Shown here: positions 25,609 through 34,429 of the stretch, in pieces
Numbering within the stretch: position 1 is the stretch's first letter
Layout of the letters: every line of letters starts with the position of its first letter
NCBI GenBank assembly: GCA_016709225.1
Contig: JADJEE010000012.1
Span: forward strand, 2,523,501 to 2,587,500
Reading direction: 5' to 3'
DNA length: 64,000 nt
From: Deltaproteobacteria bacterium
GTDB taxonomy: Bacteria; Myxococcota_A; Polyangia; Nannocystales; Nannocystaceae
Position numbers and translations under genes: made by a program
Notes under the pieces: generated by a model
The model's input: only the letters and a program-made list of their open reading frames with translations
Told to the model about the DNA's origin: nothing
Database searches by the model: none

Positions 25609-26091
25609 ATGGCGAGGCGTGGGTTCGCCACGGGAGCGCTCGCGTTGGTGTTGCTCGTCGGTGCGTGCGCGAACAATCCCGAGCGACTCCCGGAGCTCGA
25701 CCGTCGCTTCTACTACAACCTCGACGCGTCCTCCGATCGCGAGGCCTTCCTGCGTCTGCGCGACGAGGATCGTCAGGGCTTCCTCGAACAGCGCGGGCTC
25801 TGGCAGAAGTGGGCAGCACTGCCCGAGGACCAGCGTGCACGCGCCGCGCAGGGTGAGATCGAGGTCGGCTTCGCCGAGTTTGCGGTGTTCATGGCGTGGG
25901 GTCCGCCCGCCGACACCCAGACGCGTGATCCCGACGGTCGCAAGATCAAGCTGCACACCTTCATCCGGTGCACGAGCGGTCCGAAGGTCGGACGACATGT
26001 GCGCAGCAACCTCGATTGCGATGGCACCTCGAGCGAGGTGCAGGTGACGATCGAGGGCGGCCGCGTGGTCGAGATCAACTACCCCAACTGA
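25609..26091 (+). CDS. Small lipoprotein of unknown function
   Basis: About 160 residues. MARRGFATGALALVLLVGAC is a clear lipoprotein signal (lipobox V-G-A-C). The mature part has LPELDRRFYYNLDA, DREAFLRLRDEDRQGFLEQ and EVGFAEFAVFMAWGPPADT, with two cysteines near the C-terminus (IRCTSG…LDCDG). The F-x-V-F-M-A-W-G-x-P pattern resembles SmpA/BamE-like or DUF-type lipoproteins that gauge outer-membrane processes, but the match is loose. In-frame ATG at 25537 would add 24 residues ahead of the signal and is less likely. Confidence 0.7.
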   Translation: MARRGFATGALALVLLVGACANNPERLPELDRRFYYNLDASSDREAFLRLRDEDRQGFLEQRGLWQKWAALPEDQRARAAQGEIEVGFAEFAVFMAWGPPADTQTRDPDGRKIKLHTFIRCTSGPKVGRHVRSNLDCDGTSSEVQVTIEGGRVVEINYPN

Positions 26092-26142
26092 GGCAGGGCG
26101 ACCGACGCTGCCGGCCGAGCGAGGGGCCGAGCGAGCGGCCGA

Positions 26143-26169
26143 GCGCGCGCGCAGCCAGGCCGCGCGCGT
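26143..26169. terminator. GC-rich inverted repeat between convergent genes
   Basis: GCGCGCGC, a short AGCCAGGC-type loop and a CGCGCGC arm form a GC-rich stem between the lipoprotein stop (26091) and the pepA stop (26183). Three GGCCGAGCG direct repeats precede it. There is no U-tract. Confidence 0.35.
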
Positions 26170-26182
26170 GCATCGTTGGTGC

Positions 26183-27670
<1,488 letters not shown>

Positions 27671-27971
27671 GGCGTCCAGTGGTGCGGAAAAGACGCAGCG
27701 CCGCAGGCACTGCGAGCCGGACTATCGCACGGACGATGCCTCACCCCGCGACTGCAATTTGGCTTGCAATTTCCACGGGTTGCGCGCCCCTCGCGCTGCC
27801 GAAAAGGTCCCACCAACACTTACCTTTTCATACCCATCACGATCGTTCACCTACACAAAAGGATCGCTCACCTTCACGTAATTAGGCGACAAAGATAATA
27901 ATTGTTATTGACATGCGCCAAACCCGACCGTATGGTCCTCCTACCGTTGCCCCTTGAAGGAGGGTCCAAAG
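27671..27971. other. Intergenic region with an AT-rich upstream element
   Basis: These 301 bases lie between divergent pepA and the H1-like gene. Positions about 27820–27915 are strikingly AT-rich for this genome and run directly into the −35 box at 27908, resembling an UP element. Two GCAATTT repeats occur at about 27754–27772. No gene is present. Confidence 0.65.
27908..27936 (+). promoter_or_regulatory. Near-consensus σ70 promoter for the H1-like gene
   Basis: A perfect TTGACA (27908–27913), a 17-base spacer and TATGGT (27931–27936), preceded by the AT-rich tract. The leader is about 29 bases and ends with GAAGGAGGG, a strong Shine–Dalgarno before the ATG at 27972. This is the strongest expression signal in the window. 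Confidence 0.85.
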
Positions 27972-28229
27972 ATGGCTGAAGGCGATACCGAACAGGCACC
28001 CGCGAAGCGCGGCAAGAAGAAGGCTGGCAAGAAGAAGGCCGCCAAGAAGAAGACCGCCAAGAAGAAGACCGCCAAGAAGACTGGTGGCAAGAAGAAGGCG
28101 GCCAAGAAGGCTGGCAAGAAGAAGGCCGCCAAGAAGGCTGGCAAGAAGAAGACCGCCAAGAAGAAGGCTGGCAAGAAGAAGGCTGGCAAGAAGAAGGCCA
28201 GCAAGAAGCAGGCGGCCGCGAAGGCCTGA
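27972..28229 (+). CDS. Histone H1-like Lys/Ala-rich DNA-binding protein
   Basis: Eighty-five residues. After an acidic start (MAEGDTEQAPAKRG) the protein is made of KKKAGKKKAAKK-type repeats to the end (…KQAAAKA). Such tails resemble eukaryotic histone H1 C-termini, chlamydial Hc1/Hc2 and the tails of some bacterial HU proteins. They bind DNA or RNA non-specifically through charge. Here there is no folded domain, only the tail. The underlying DNA is a run of AAGAAG/GCCAAG codons prone to slippage. Promoter and ribosome-binding site suggest very high expression. A nucleoid-packaging role is inferred. Confidence 0.85.
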   Translation: MAEGDTEQAPAKRGKKKAGKKKAAKKKTAKKKTAKKTGGKKKAAKKAGKKKAAKKAGKKKTAKKKAGKKKAGKKKASKKQAAAKA

Positions 28230-28370
28230 GCTGCGCCTCTACTGCGTGTCGAACGCAGGCGCCGTCGCAGTCCTTCGAGGCCGCGGCGGCGCGGTGTTTT
28301 AAGCGGTCCGATCGCTGAGGTTCGAGCCCCCAAGCGGCTCGCGTCGGTGACTGGAACGCGAGCATGCCCC

Positions 28371-28440
28371 CGCCGACCTCGAGCTTGGTCGAGGCCGCAC
28401 AGACCCGCCGACCTCGAGCTTGGTCGAGGCCGCACAGACC
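28371..28440. repeat. Two tandem 35-bp copies with hairpins
   Basis: Perfect direct copies at 28371–28405 and 28406–28440. Each contains CCTCGA-GCTTGG-TCGAGG, a 6-bp stem with a 6-base loop. They lie between the convergent H1-like and DUF72 genes and may help transcription termination. Confidence 0.85.
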
Positions 28441-28463
28441 CGGATCGAGGCGCGAGCGCGAGG

Positions 28464-29213
28464 CTACGAGCCGAGCAGCTGCGAGAACGCCGACAGATGG
28501 GCCGGGGCCCGCGGGCCCGCGAAGATCACGGTGGTGTCCGGCAGTGCCTCGACGTGCATCGCGAGCGCATCGAGCTGGGCGCCATCGAGGCGTCGCGATG
28601 GTCCCGCGCCGTCGGCCCGCAACCACGCGTGCGCGCCCACGAGCACGTCGTCACCTTCGCGCTCGTAGCGGGGACGGCCGCCCTCGAACGCGCCGTAGAG
28701 CAGCGTGACGTCGAGTTGACGTGCGAACTCCTGCGCAACGTCGGGTTCCCACAGGCCTTCGGGCTCCCACACCACATCGATGCCCTCGTCGCGCCGGGCT
28801 TGCACGAACTCGCGGATGCGCTTGCGACCGAGCGCGCCGGGTGTGACCGACGCGCCGGTTCGCAGCACCACACGCTGGCCACCGCTGGCCTGCACGCACA
28901 GCCGCGTGACATCCCACGCGTGGCGCACGGCATCGTTGTTCTGCAGTCCGCCGAACTCGTGCTCCTCGCCGGCGGGTCGCCGCGCCGAGCGTTGTCGCAG
29001 GCCGTCCTCGCGTGCGTGCGAGACCAGGTGCCACACGTACGGCAGCAGGGTCGCGGCGGGATAGCGCCGACGCACGACCTCGGACCAGCGCTGCATCGCC
29101 GACAGGCGCGGCGGGTCGAGCAGCGTTCGCTCGAGCAAGACCAAACCAACGCGCGTGTCGGGAGCACCCGCACGCGCGTTCTCTGCGGAGAGCAACAGCC
29201 CCAAACCGACCAT
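28464..29213 (-). CDS. DUF72 (YecE-like) family protein
   Basis: About 249 residues with a TIM-barrel-like DUF72 pattern. Segments include LVLLERTLLDPPRLSAMQRW, VQASGGQRVVLRTGASVTP, RKRIREFVQARRDEGIDVVW, EPEGLWEPDVAQEFARQL and a final VIFAGPRAPAHLSAFSQLL. The biochemical function of DUF72 is unknown. The W-E-P-x-G-L-W-E-P stretch matches the variant found in archaea and some myxobacteria. The ATG at 29213 is chosen for length; a later in-frame start is possible. It lies 91 bases downstream of the hybrid kinase gene on the same strand. Confidence 0.65.
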   Translation of the reverse strand: MVGLGLLLSAENARAGAPDTRVGLVLLERTLLDPPRLSAMQRWSEVVRRRYPAATLLPYVWHLVSHAREDGLRQRSARRPAGEEHEFGGLQNNDAVRHAWDVTRLCVQASGGQRVVLRTGASVTPGALGRKRIREFVQARRDEGIDVVWEPEGLWEPDVAQEFARQLDVTLLYGAFEGGRPRYEREGDDVLVGAHAWLRADGAGPSRRLDGAQLDALAMHVEALPDTTVIFAGPRAPAHLSAFSQLLGS

Positions 29214-29304
29214 GCGCGAGCGAGAGGGTAGGCCCGCGGCTCGTGCCGACGCAATCACGGCCCCATCACGATTGCCGGCACGCGCGCGCGAAGCAGCCGC
29301 GATC

Positions 29305-30906
29305 TCACGCGGGGTCGTCGAACGCCGGCGCGTCGCTGCCCGAAGGCTGGTAGCGAGGGACCGCGACGGTGACGACGGTGCCGCCGTTGGGCGCGGCGTC
29401 CAGCGCAACGCGGCCACAGAGCCCGCGGACGATGTCGAGCACCACCGGCAGGCCCAGGCCGGTGCCGCCGCTGCCCTTGGTGGTGAAGAACGGCTCGAAC
29501 ACCCGCGCGCGCACGTGCTCGGGGATGCCGGCGCCAGAGTCCTCGACCTCGAGCACGCCGAAGTCGCCCTCGTAGTGCAGCCGGACGTGCACGCTGCCCC
29601 GATCGCCGCCGCCACCGTCGCCGAGCGCGTCGATGGCGTTGGTGATGAGGTTCAACCCGATCTGATGCACCTCGTTCTTGTCGGCGTGCACGATGACGTC
29701 CTCCTCGGGCACGTCGAGCTCGAGCCGGAGTCGCCGCAGGCGCCCTGCACGACGCAGCAGTGTGAGGATGCCGTCGATCACGTCGCGCATCGAGACCGCC
29801 CCGCGCGTGCGCACGCGCGGGCGCAGCGGCGCGAGGATCTGCTCGATGTGTTCCTGCACCCGCCGCACGCTGTCGCGCATCACCTTGATCATGTCGGCGG
29901 CCGCGACGTCGGAGCCGCCTTGCTCGAGCATCGTGAGATAGCCCAGCAGCGGTCCGAGCTCGTTGCGGATCTCGTGGGCCGCGCTGCCCGCGAGCAGCCC
30001 GATGGTTGCGAGTCGGTCGGCCTGCTGCAGCTGCCGGCTCATCTCCTCGTGGGCGGTCTCGTAGTAGAGCAGGGCGAGCACGTAGCGGGTCTGCTCGCTG
30101 TCGTTGTCGACGCTCGGGGTCTCGCACACCGACAGGCTCACGCGGGCCGGCAGGCGGCGGCCTCGGGCGGCGCGCACGGTCATCTCACCGCGCCAGTGGC
30201 CGCGCGAGGGCGGGGCCGCGGCGAGCTCGACCACGCGGGCTTGGATGTCGCCCTCGGTCGGGTGCAGATCGAAGAGCTCGCGGATGTCGGCGTCGAGCAG
30301 CTCGTACAGCGGGCGGCCGACCAGCGCGACGAAGCTGTCGCTGGCGTCGACGAGGCGCCCCGAGGCGTCGAGCACGATGATGCCCTCGACCGCGCGATTG
30401 TAGAGCACCGAGAGCAGGATCGCGGTCCGCTGGTGACGCACCGCCAGCTGGCGATGCTCCTCCTGCAGACGTTGCTCGGCGGTCAGGCGGGCCTTGGTCG
30501 CCCGCCGCGAGTCGACTGCGCGCGCGACGGTGTCGAGCAGGACCTCGCGCGACACCGGCTTGGTCAGGTAGTCGAACGCGTGCTCGCGGACCGCCTCTGC
30601 GGCGGGCTGCAGGCTGAGGTCCGCGGTGATGATCACCACCGGCACCAGCGGATCGCGCGACTCGAGCGCCTTGAGCAGATCGAGGCCGCTGCCACCGGGC
30701 ATCTGTAGATCGGTGACGACCACGTCGATCGACGCCGCGTCGAAGGTCGAGAGTGCCTCCGCCATGCTGCGCGCGACCGCGGCCTCGAAGCCGGCGTGAC
30801 GCAGTGACAACGCCAGCGCGTGGCCGACGAGCTCGTCGTCCTCGACCACGAGAACGCCGCCGGAGTGTGTGCGAGGGGCAGGGGTCCAGCGCTGCCGCTC
30901 GGTCAT
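29305..30906 (-). CDS. Receiver–PAS–histidine kinase (hybrid sensor kinase)
   Basis: A 533-residue soluble hybrid kinase. An N-terminal receiver (about 17–135) carries D66 in VVTDLQMP and K116 in YLTKP. A PAS domain (about 165–285) follows (VEGIIVLDASGRLVDAS). The HisKA helix has H311 in GSAAHEIRNELGPLLGYL. The ATPase domain has N-box NEVHQIGLNLITNAIDAL, G1 DSGAGIPEH, F-box FEPFFTTK and G2 GTGLGL. No membrane segment is visible. The ATG overlaps the stop of the upstream kinase-like gene (ATGA), so the two are made together. The signal is unknown. Confidence 0.9.
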   Translation of the reverse strand: MTERQRWTPAPRTHSGGVLVVEDDELVGHALALSLRHAGFEAAVARSMAEALSTFDAASIDVVVTDLQMPGGSGLDLLKALESRDPLVPVVIITADLSLQPAAEAVREHAFDYLTKPVSREVLLDTVARAVDSRRATKARLTAEQRLQEEHRQLAVRHQRTAILLSVLYNRAVEGIIVLDASGRLVDASDSFVALVGRPLYELLDADIRELFDLHPTEGDIQARVVELAAAPPSRGHWRGEMTVRAARGRRLPARVSLSVCETPSVDNDSEQTRYVLALLYYETAHEEMSRQLQQADRLATIGLLAGSAAHEIRNELGPLLGYLTMLEQGGSDVAAADMIKVMRDSVRRVQEHIEQILAPLRPRVRTRGAVSMRDVIDGILTLLRRAGRLRRLRLELDVPEEDVIVHADKNEVHQIGLNLITNAIDALGDGGGGDRGSVHVRLHYEGDFGVLEVEDSGAGIPEHVRARVFEPFFTTKGSGGTGLGLPVVLDIVRGLCGRVALDAAPNGGTVVTVAVPRYQPSGSDAPAFDDPA

Positions 30907-31529
30907 CCACCACCTCGCGCCAAGAGCGAAATCGTGCCGGGCGTGGTGCGGATGTCGACCTTCGCGTCGGCCAGCGCCAGCAGCCGCCCGTGCGCAACCG
31001 GATCCCAGCCGGCGCTCGGCATCTCGCTCAGCGTGAGCGTCACGCCGGCCGGGCTCTCGCCCACCAGCTCGAGCCTGCGCGGCACGGAGTCGTGGCTCGC
31101 CGTCGCGATCACCACCAGGCACGCACACAGCAGCGAGAACTCGAGCTCGCCCGGGAACGGCAGCTTCGTCAGCGCCGAGAAATCGGGCGCCACCGTGATG
31201 GCGAAGCGATCGAAGCGCCGCACCAAGAGGCCGTGTACGCGCGTCCACGCGCCGGGGCCATCGAGCGGTCGCGCGCGCACGAGTCCGCCGAGCGCCGAGC
31301 TCAACACGCGGATGCGGTCGGCGGCGACGAGGCACTGCTGCAGTCGCGACTGCGCGTCGGAGCCCGGCACGGCGTCGTCGATCGACAGCTCGAGCAGCAC
31401 CACCAGCGATTGCAGCGGGTTGTTGATGTCGTGCGTGGCGATCGCGATGAGCTCCGAGAGCGCATCGCGCTGCGCCTGGGCGCGGGCCGTTTCGTCCGCC
31501 TCCTGGCTGCCTGCGGCGGAGTCACCCAT
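30903..31529 (-). CDS. Histidine-kinase-like protein with degenerate ATPase region
   Basis: About 208 residues. A short Gln/Ala-rich N-terminus precedes IAIATHDINNPLQSLVVLLE, a HisKA-type phospho-acceptor helix (H-D-I-N-N-P). The remaining 120 residues have the length of a reduced HATPase domain but no recognisable N-, G1- or G2-box. It may therefore be a phosphotransfer or dimerisation partner rather than an active kinase. It is coupled by ATGA to the hybrid kinase. It starts 109 bases from divergent trmB. The ATG at 31529 is preferred over longer versions whose N-terminus is Arg-rich noise. Confidence 0.7.
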   Translation of the reverse strand: MGDSAAGSQEADETARAQAQRDALSELIAIATHDINNPLQSLVVLLELSIDDAVPGSDAQSRLQQCLVAADRIRVLSSALGGLVRARPLDGPGAWTRVHGLLVRRFDRFAITVAPDFSALTKLPFPGELEFSLLCACLVVIATASHDSVPRRLELVGESPAGVTLTLSEMPSAGWDPVAHGRLLALADAKVDIRTTPGTISLLARGGG

Positions 31530-31638
31530 CTTTCGCGAGCGTACCCGTTTTGCCCGACGCCGACGCCAAAAACTGCCGCCCGTCGCGGTCGCGGGCTTGC
31601 GAGCGCGCGCGATTGCGAATATCCACCGCCTCGGATCG

Positions 31639-32325
31639 ATGCCGAGAGCCCGACGCATCCGGCAGCACGTGAACCCGCTCGCGGAGCGCTATTCGTTGCC
31701 GCGGGCGCACCGCGTCGTGCGACCGGCCTACCTCGGGCCGCACGCGCCCGTCGAAGTCGAGCTCGGCTGTGCGGACGCCCAGTTCAGTTTTTCGCTGGCC
31801 CGCGCGCGCCCAGATGCGCTGGTGGTGGGCCTCGACATCCGCGATCGCATCGTGCAGCTCGGCGCGCGCCGAGCCGCGGCCGAGGGCCTGCGCAACCTCG
31901 TGCTGACGTACTGCAACCTCGGGGTCGATCTCGATCGCGTGTTCGCAGCCGGCGAGGTCGATCGCTTCCACCTGCTGTTTCCCGATCCGTGGTTCAAGCA
32001 GAAGCATCACAAGCGCCGCGTGCTCGAACCTGCGGTGCTCTCGGTCGTCCACGCGCAGCTGCGACGAGGCGGCGAGCTGCACGTCGCGAGCGATGTCTTC
32101 GAGATCGCGATGGCGGCGATGGCCGAGGTCGACGGCGATCCCGACAGCGGCTTCGAGAACCTCAGCGGCCCGTGGCGATTCCACCGCGAGAATCCCTACG
32201 GCGTCCGCTCGCGACGCGAGGACACCACGCTCGCGCGCGGACAGAGGGTCTGGCGCGTGATCTGGCGCCGCATCGAGCGCGGCGCTCAGCCCCCCGACAT
32301 CAGCACGTCGACGGTCGGCAGGTAG
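31639..32325 (+). CDS. trmB: tRNA (guanine46-N7)-methyltransferase TrmB
   Basis: A 228-residue class I SAM methyltransferase that makes m7G46 in tRNA. VEVELGCADAQFSFSLAR is motif I, and the family signature is LLFPDPWFKQKHHKRRVL; the C-terminal NPYGVRSRRE fits. The ATG at 31639 matches the usual start length. Its last 40 bases overlap the 3' end of the opposite-strand gene at 32286. Confidence 0.92.
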   Translation: MPRARRIRQHVNPLAERYSLPRAHRVVRPAYLGPHAPVEVELGCADAQFSFSLARARPDALVVGLDIRDRIVQLGARRAAAEGLRNLVLTYCNLGVDLDRVFAAGEVDRFHLLFPDPWFKQKHHKRRVLEPAVLSVVHAQLRRGGELHVASDVFEIAMAAMAEVDGDPDSGFENLSGPWRFHRENPYGVRSRREDTTLARGQRVWRVIWRRIERGAQPPDISTSTVGR

Positions 32326-32795
32326 AGCGCGTCGGGCAGCACCGTGCAGTTCTCGTAGTTCGCGATCTCGGCGTCGCGGGCCTCCGGCGCGGCCGCGGCG
32401 GCCTTCTGCGCGATGACGTCGACACACGCGCAGAAGCTCTTCGCACCTTCGCGCGCGGCCGCGTCGGTGCAGGCGTCGACCTGCCGCGCCAGGGTCCACT
32501 TGCGAAACGGCAGCTGACAGTCGAGCGACGGATACTCGGTCCCGAGCACGCAGCCACACAGCCCACCGTCGCGCGGCTCGTCGAAGGCCGCCGAGCACAG
32601 CGACTGCATGTAGCCATCCTCCGCGCGCAGCCGGCTGTCGAGGTCGCGTGCGCCACCGAGGACAGAGTTCACCAACGTCGGGATCACCCACGCCACGAAC
32701 AGGCCGGCGATCGGCAGTGCGATGGCGAGGCCAATCAAGATCCCGGGCCACCGGGGCCGCGGTGGGTCGTCGAGGTGTGCGAGGACCATCGCCAT
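32286..32795 (-). CDS. Membrane-anchored Cys-rich protein of unknown function
   Basis: About 169 residues. One membrane segment (ILIGLAIALPIAGLFVAWVI) lies near residues 18–38. The following extracytoplasmic part carries six or seven cysteines (LCSAAFDEP, LCGCVLGTEYPSLDC, DACTDAAA, SFCACVDV, NCTVL). The spacing suggests disulphides. Starts at 32795 or 32789 are both ATG. It is convergent with trmB and overlaps its end by 40 bases. No family recognised. Confidence 0.65.
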   Translation of the reverse strand: MAMVLAHLDDPPRPRWPGILIGLAIALPIAGLFVAWVIPTLVNSVLGGARDLDSRLRAEDGYMQSLCSAAFDEPRDGGLCGCVLGTEYPSLDCQLPFRKWTLARQVDACTDAAAREGAKSFCACVDVIAQKAAAAAPEARDAEIANYENCTVLPDALYLPTVDVLMSGG

Positions 32796-33057
32796 CGACC
32801 ACTGTAACGCGCGAGGGCGCCTCTCGCCGACACCCCAGCGATCCAACGTGCGCGTGCACACGAGATCCGCGTCTGCGGAGCCGTCGCGAGCGGCTGCGCA
32901 GGTGCGGCCGCTCGGGCCGGACGCGGACCGCGAGTCGGCCGCGAAAGCCGCATAGACCCACCAAGGCGCCCCCTAACGCGCCCGATCGGCAGCAGCCCGC
33001 GAACCATCCCGCGCTCGCGCAAGCTCGGGGCACGGGTCGCGTTCATCCCCCGATCCC

Positions 33058-33086
33058 TTGTCGTACACGCGTGCGCGTACGATACT
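33058..33086 (+). promoter_or_regulatory. σ70-type promoter upstream of the gene at 33131
   Basis: TTGTCG (33058–33063), a 17-base spacer that includes the palindrome-like CGTACACGCGTGCGCGTACG, then GATACT (33081–33086). It ends 44 bases before the ATG at 33131. Confidence 0.55.
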
Positions 33087-33130
33087 CCGCCCCCGGCCGC
33101 AGCCCTGTTCGTGCGGCCCGCCTCGAAGGT

Positions 33131-33934
33131 ATGCCGATCATGCGTCGCACCGCGCTCGCTCGCCCCGCACTGTCCTCCGTGTTGAGCCTCGCACTCGCGA
33201 TCGCGCCGTGGGAGCTCGCATCCGCGGGCCCCGCGACGACGCCGAAGGACAAGCCCGCCGAGACCGCCGCGACGACGGGCGCTGCGACGACGGGCACCCC
33301 ACCCGCCGACACCGCGCCCGCCGACACCACGCCCGCACCGGCCGACACCGACGGCACCGCCGTCGCCGACACCGAGGCTGCGCCCGCGGACACCGAGCCG
33401 GTCGCCGACACCGATGGTGCCGCGAAGGACACCGAGGGCGAGACCGAAGGCGAGACCGAGGGCGAGACGGAGGCCGATGTGCCGCCACCCGAGCCCGCAC
33501 CGGACCCGATGGCCGATCGCCCGCCCGAGCCGCAGGTCGCCGGCAAGCCACGCAAGGGCGTGGGCTTGATGATCGCCGGTGGCACCGTGCTCGGTGTCGG
33601 CCTGGCTGCGTCGATCACCTTCGGCCTCGTGACGCGCCACTGCCAGTACGACGGCCCGCTCAAGTGCAAGTACCAAGATCAGGATCAGTTCCTGATCCCG
33701 ATGTCGGTGTCCGTCACGTTGCTCGGCGCGGTGCTGCTCGGCGTCGGTGTGGGCTACAACCTCGGCTACAAGAAGTGGCAGCGTTGGACGCCCGCGGTTG
33801 CGGCGGCCGAGAAGGCCAAGGCCGAGAAGCGCGCCAACCGTGGTCGCCGCGGCAAGAAGTCGAAGACCAGCACCGCCTTCGCGCCGGCGATGTTGCCCGG
33901 TGGCGCCGGTGTCGTGGTCGGCGGCCGCTTCTAG
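33131..33934 (+). CDS. Exported membrane protein with Thr/Asp/Glu/Pro-rich linker, unknown function
   Basis: About 267 residues (264 if the second ATG at 33140 is used). A signal peptide (MRRTALARPALSSVLSLALA, likely cleaved after ELASA) is followed by about 100 residues of ADT/ETEGETEG-type low-complexity repeats. Two membrane segments come next: VGLMIAGGTVLGVGLAASITF and IPMSVSVTLLGAVLLGVGVGY. The tail is basic (KRANRGRRGKKSK). This layout is common for uncharacterised myxobacterial envelope proteins. No family assigned. Confidence 0.7.
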   Translation: MPIMRRTALARPALSSVLSLALAIAPWELASAGPATTPKDKPAETAATTGAATTGTPPADTAPADTTPAPADTDGTAVADTEAAPADTEPVADTDGAAKDTEGETEGETEGETEADVPPPEPAPDPMADRPPEPQVAGKPRKGVGLMIAGGTVLGVGLAASITFGLVTRHCQYDGPLKCKYQDQDQFLIPMSVSVTLLGAVLLGVGVGYNLGYKKWQRWTPAVAAAEKAKAEKRANRGRRGKKSKTSTAFAPAMLPGGAGVVVGGRF

Positions 33935-33949
33935 CAGTCGCGCTTCGGC

Positions 33950-34384
33950 TCAGCGTTCGCGTCGCGCCACCACGACGGCGGCGAGCTCGGCGATGAGCTC
34001 GACGTCGTCGGTGCTCGCACGGGCCAGCAGCGCTTGCAGCCGCGCGCGCGGCGAGACCTCGCCCTCGCGCCCGCGCAGCGGCGTCGCGAGGTCCGGCAGC
34101 ATCGCGGTGACCGTGGTGCCCATGCCGAGCGCGAGCCGCAGCAGTGTCCGCAGGCCAGGGCTGCTGTAGTGGCCGTTCTCCAGCCGCGAGACCATGTCGG
34201 TCGCGATGCCGGCGGCCTGCGCCAACGCGTGCTGGGTCAGGCCACGCTCCTCGCGTAGCGTCCGCACACGCTGGCCGAGCTCGCCCATGTAGGCGCGCTC
34301 CTGCATGCGCCGCGGCGTCTGCTGGTCGTCGTCCTCGTCGTCGTCTGCGTCGTTGGCCACGTGCGCGCGGCGAGCTTGCCACAT
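33950..34384 (-). CDS. XRE-family helix–turn–helix regulator
   Basis: About 144 residues (ATG at 34384) or 136 (GTG at 34360). A Cro/C1-type domain spans LGQRVRTLREERGLTQHALA through QAAGIATDMVSRLENGHYSS and LRTLLRLALGMG. Ahead of it is an acidic stretch (NDADDDEDDDQQ), and a helical C-terminus follows. It lies 45 bases downstream of uvrB on the same strand, so read-through is likely. Target unknown. Confidence 0.85.
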   Translation of the reverse strand: MWQARRAHVANDADDDEDDDQQTPRRMQERAYMGELGQRVRTLREERGLTQHALAQAAGIATDMVSRLENGHYSSPGLRTLLRLALGMGTTVTAMLPDLATPLRGREGEVSPRARLQALLARASTDDVELIAELAAVVVARRER

Positions 34385-34429
34385 TCGAGCGGCTGCCGCT
34401 GCGCGCGCGAGTGGAGCTCGTCGCGTCGC

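Noticed and set aside
25071..25676. A 201-codon minus-strand frame in the carD upstream region
   Set aside because: Arg/Ala/Thr-rich translation with no motif and no ribosome-binding site, and it overlaps the supported lipoprotein start on the other strand.
28290..28345. Possible tRNA fragment (GGTTCGAGCCCC)
   Set aside because: The T-stem does not pair and no cloverleaf can be folded from the flanks.
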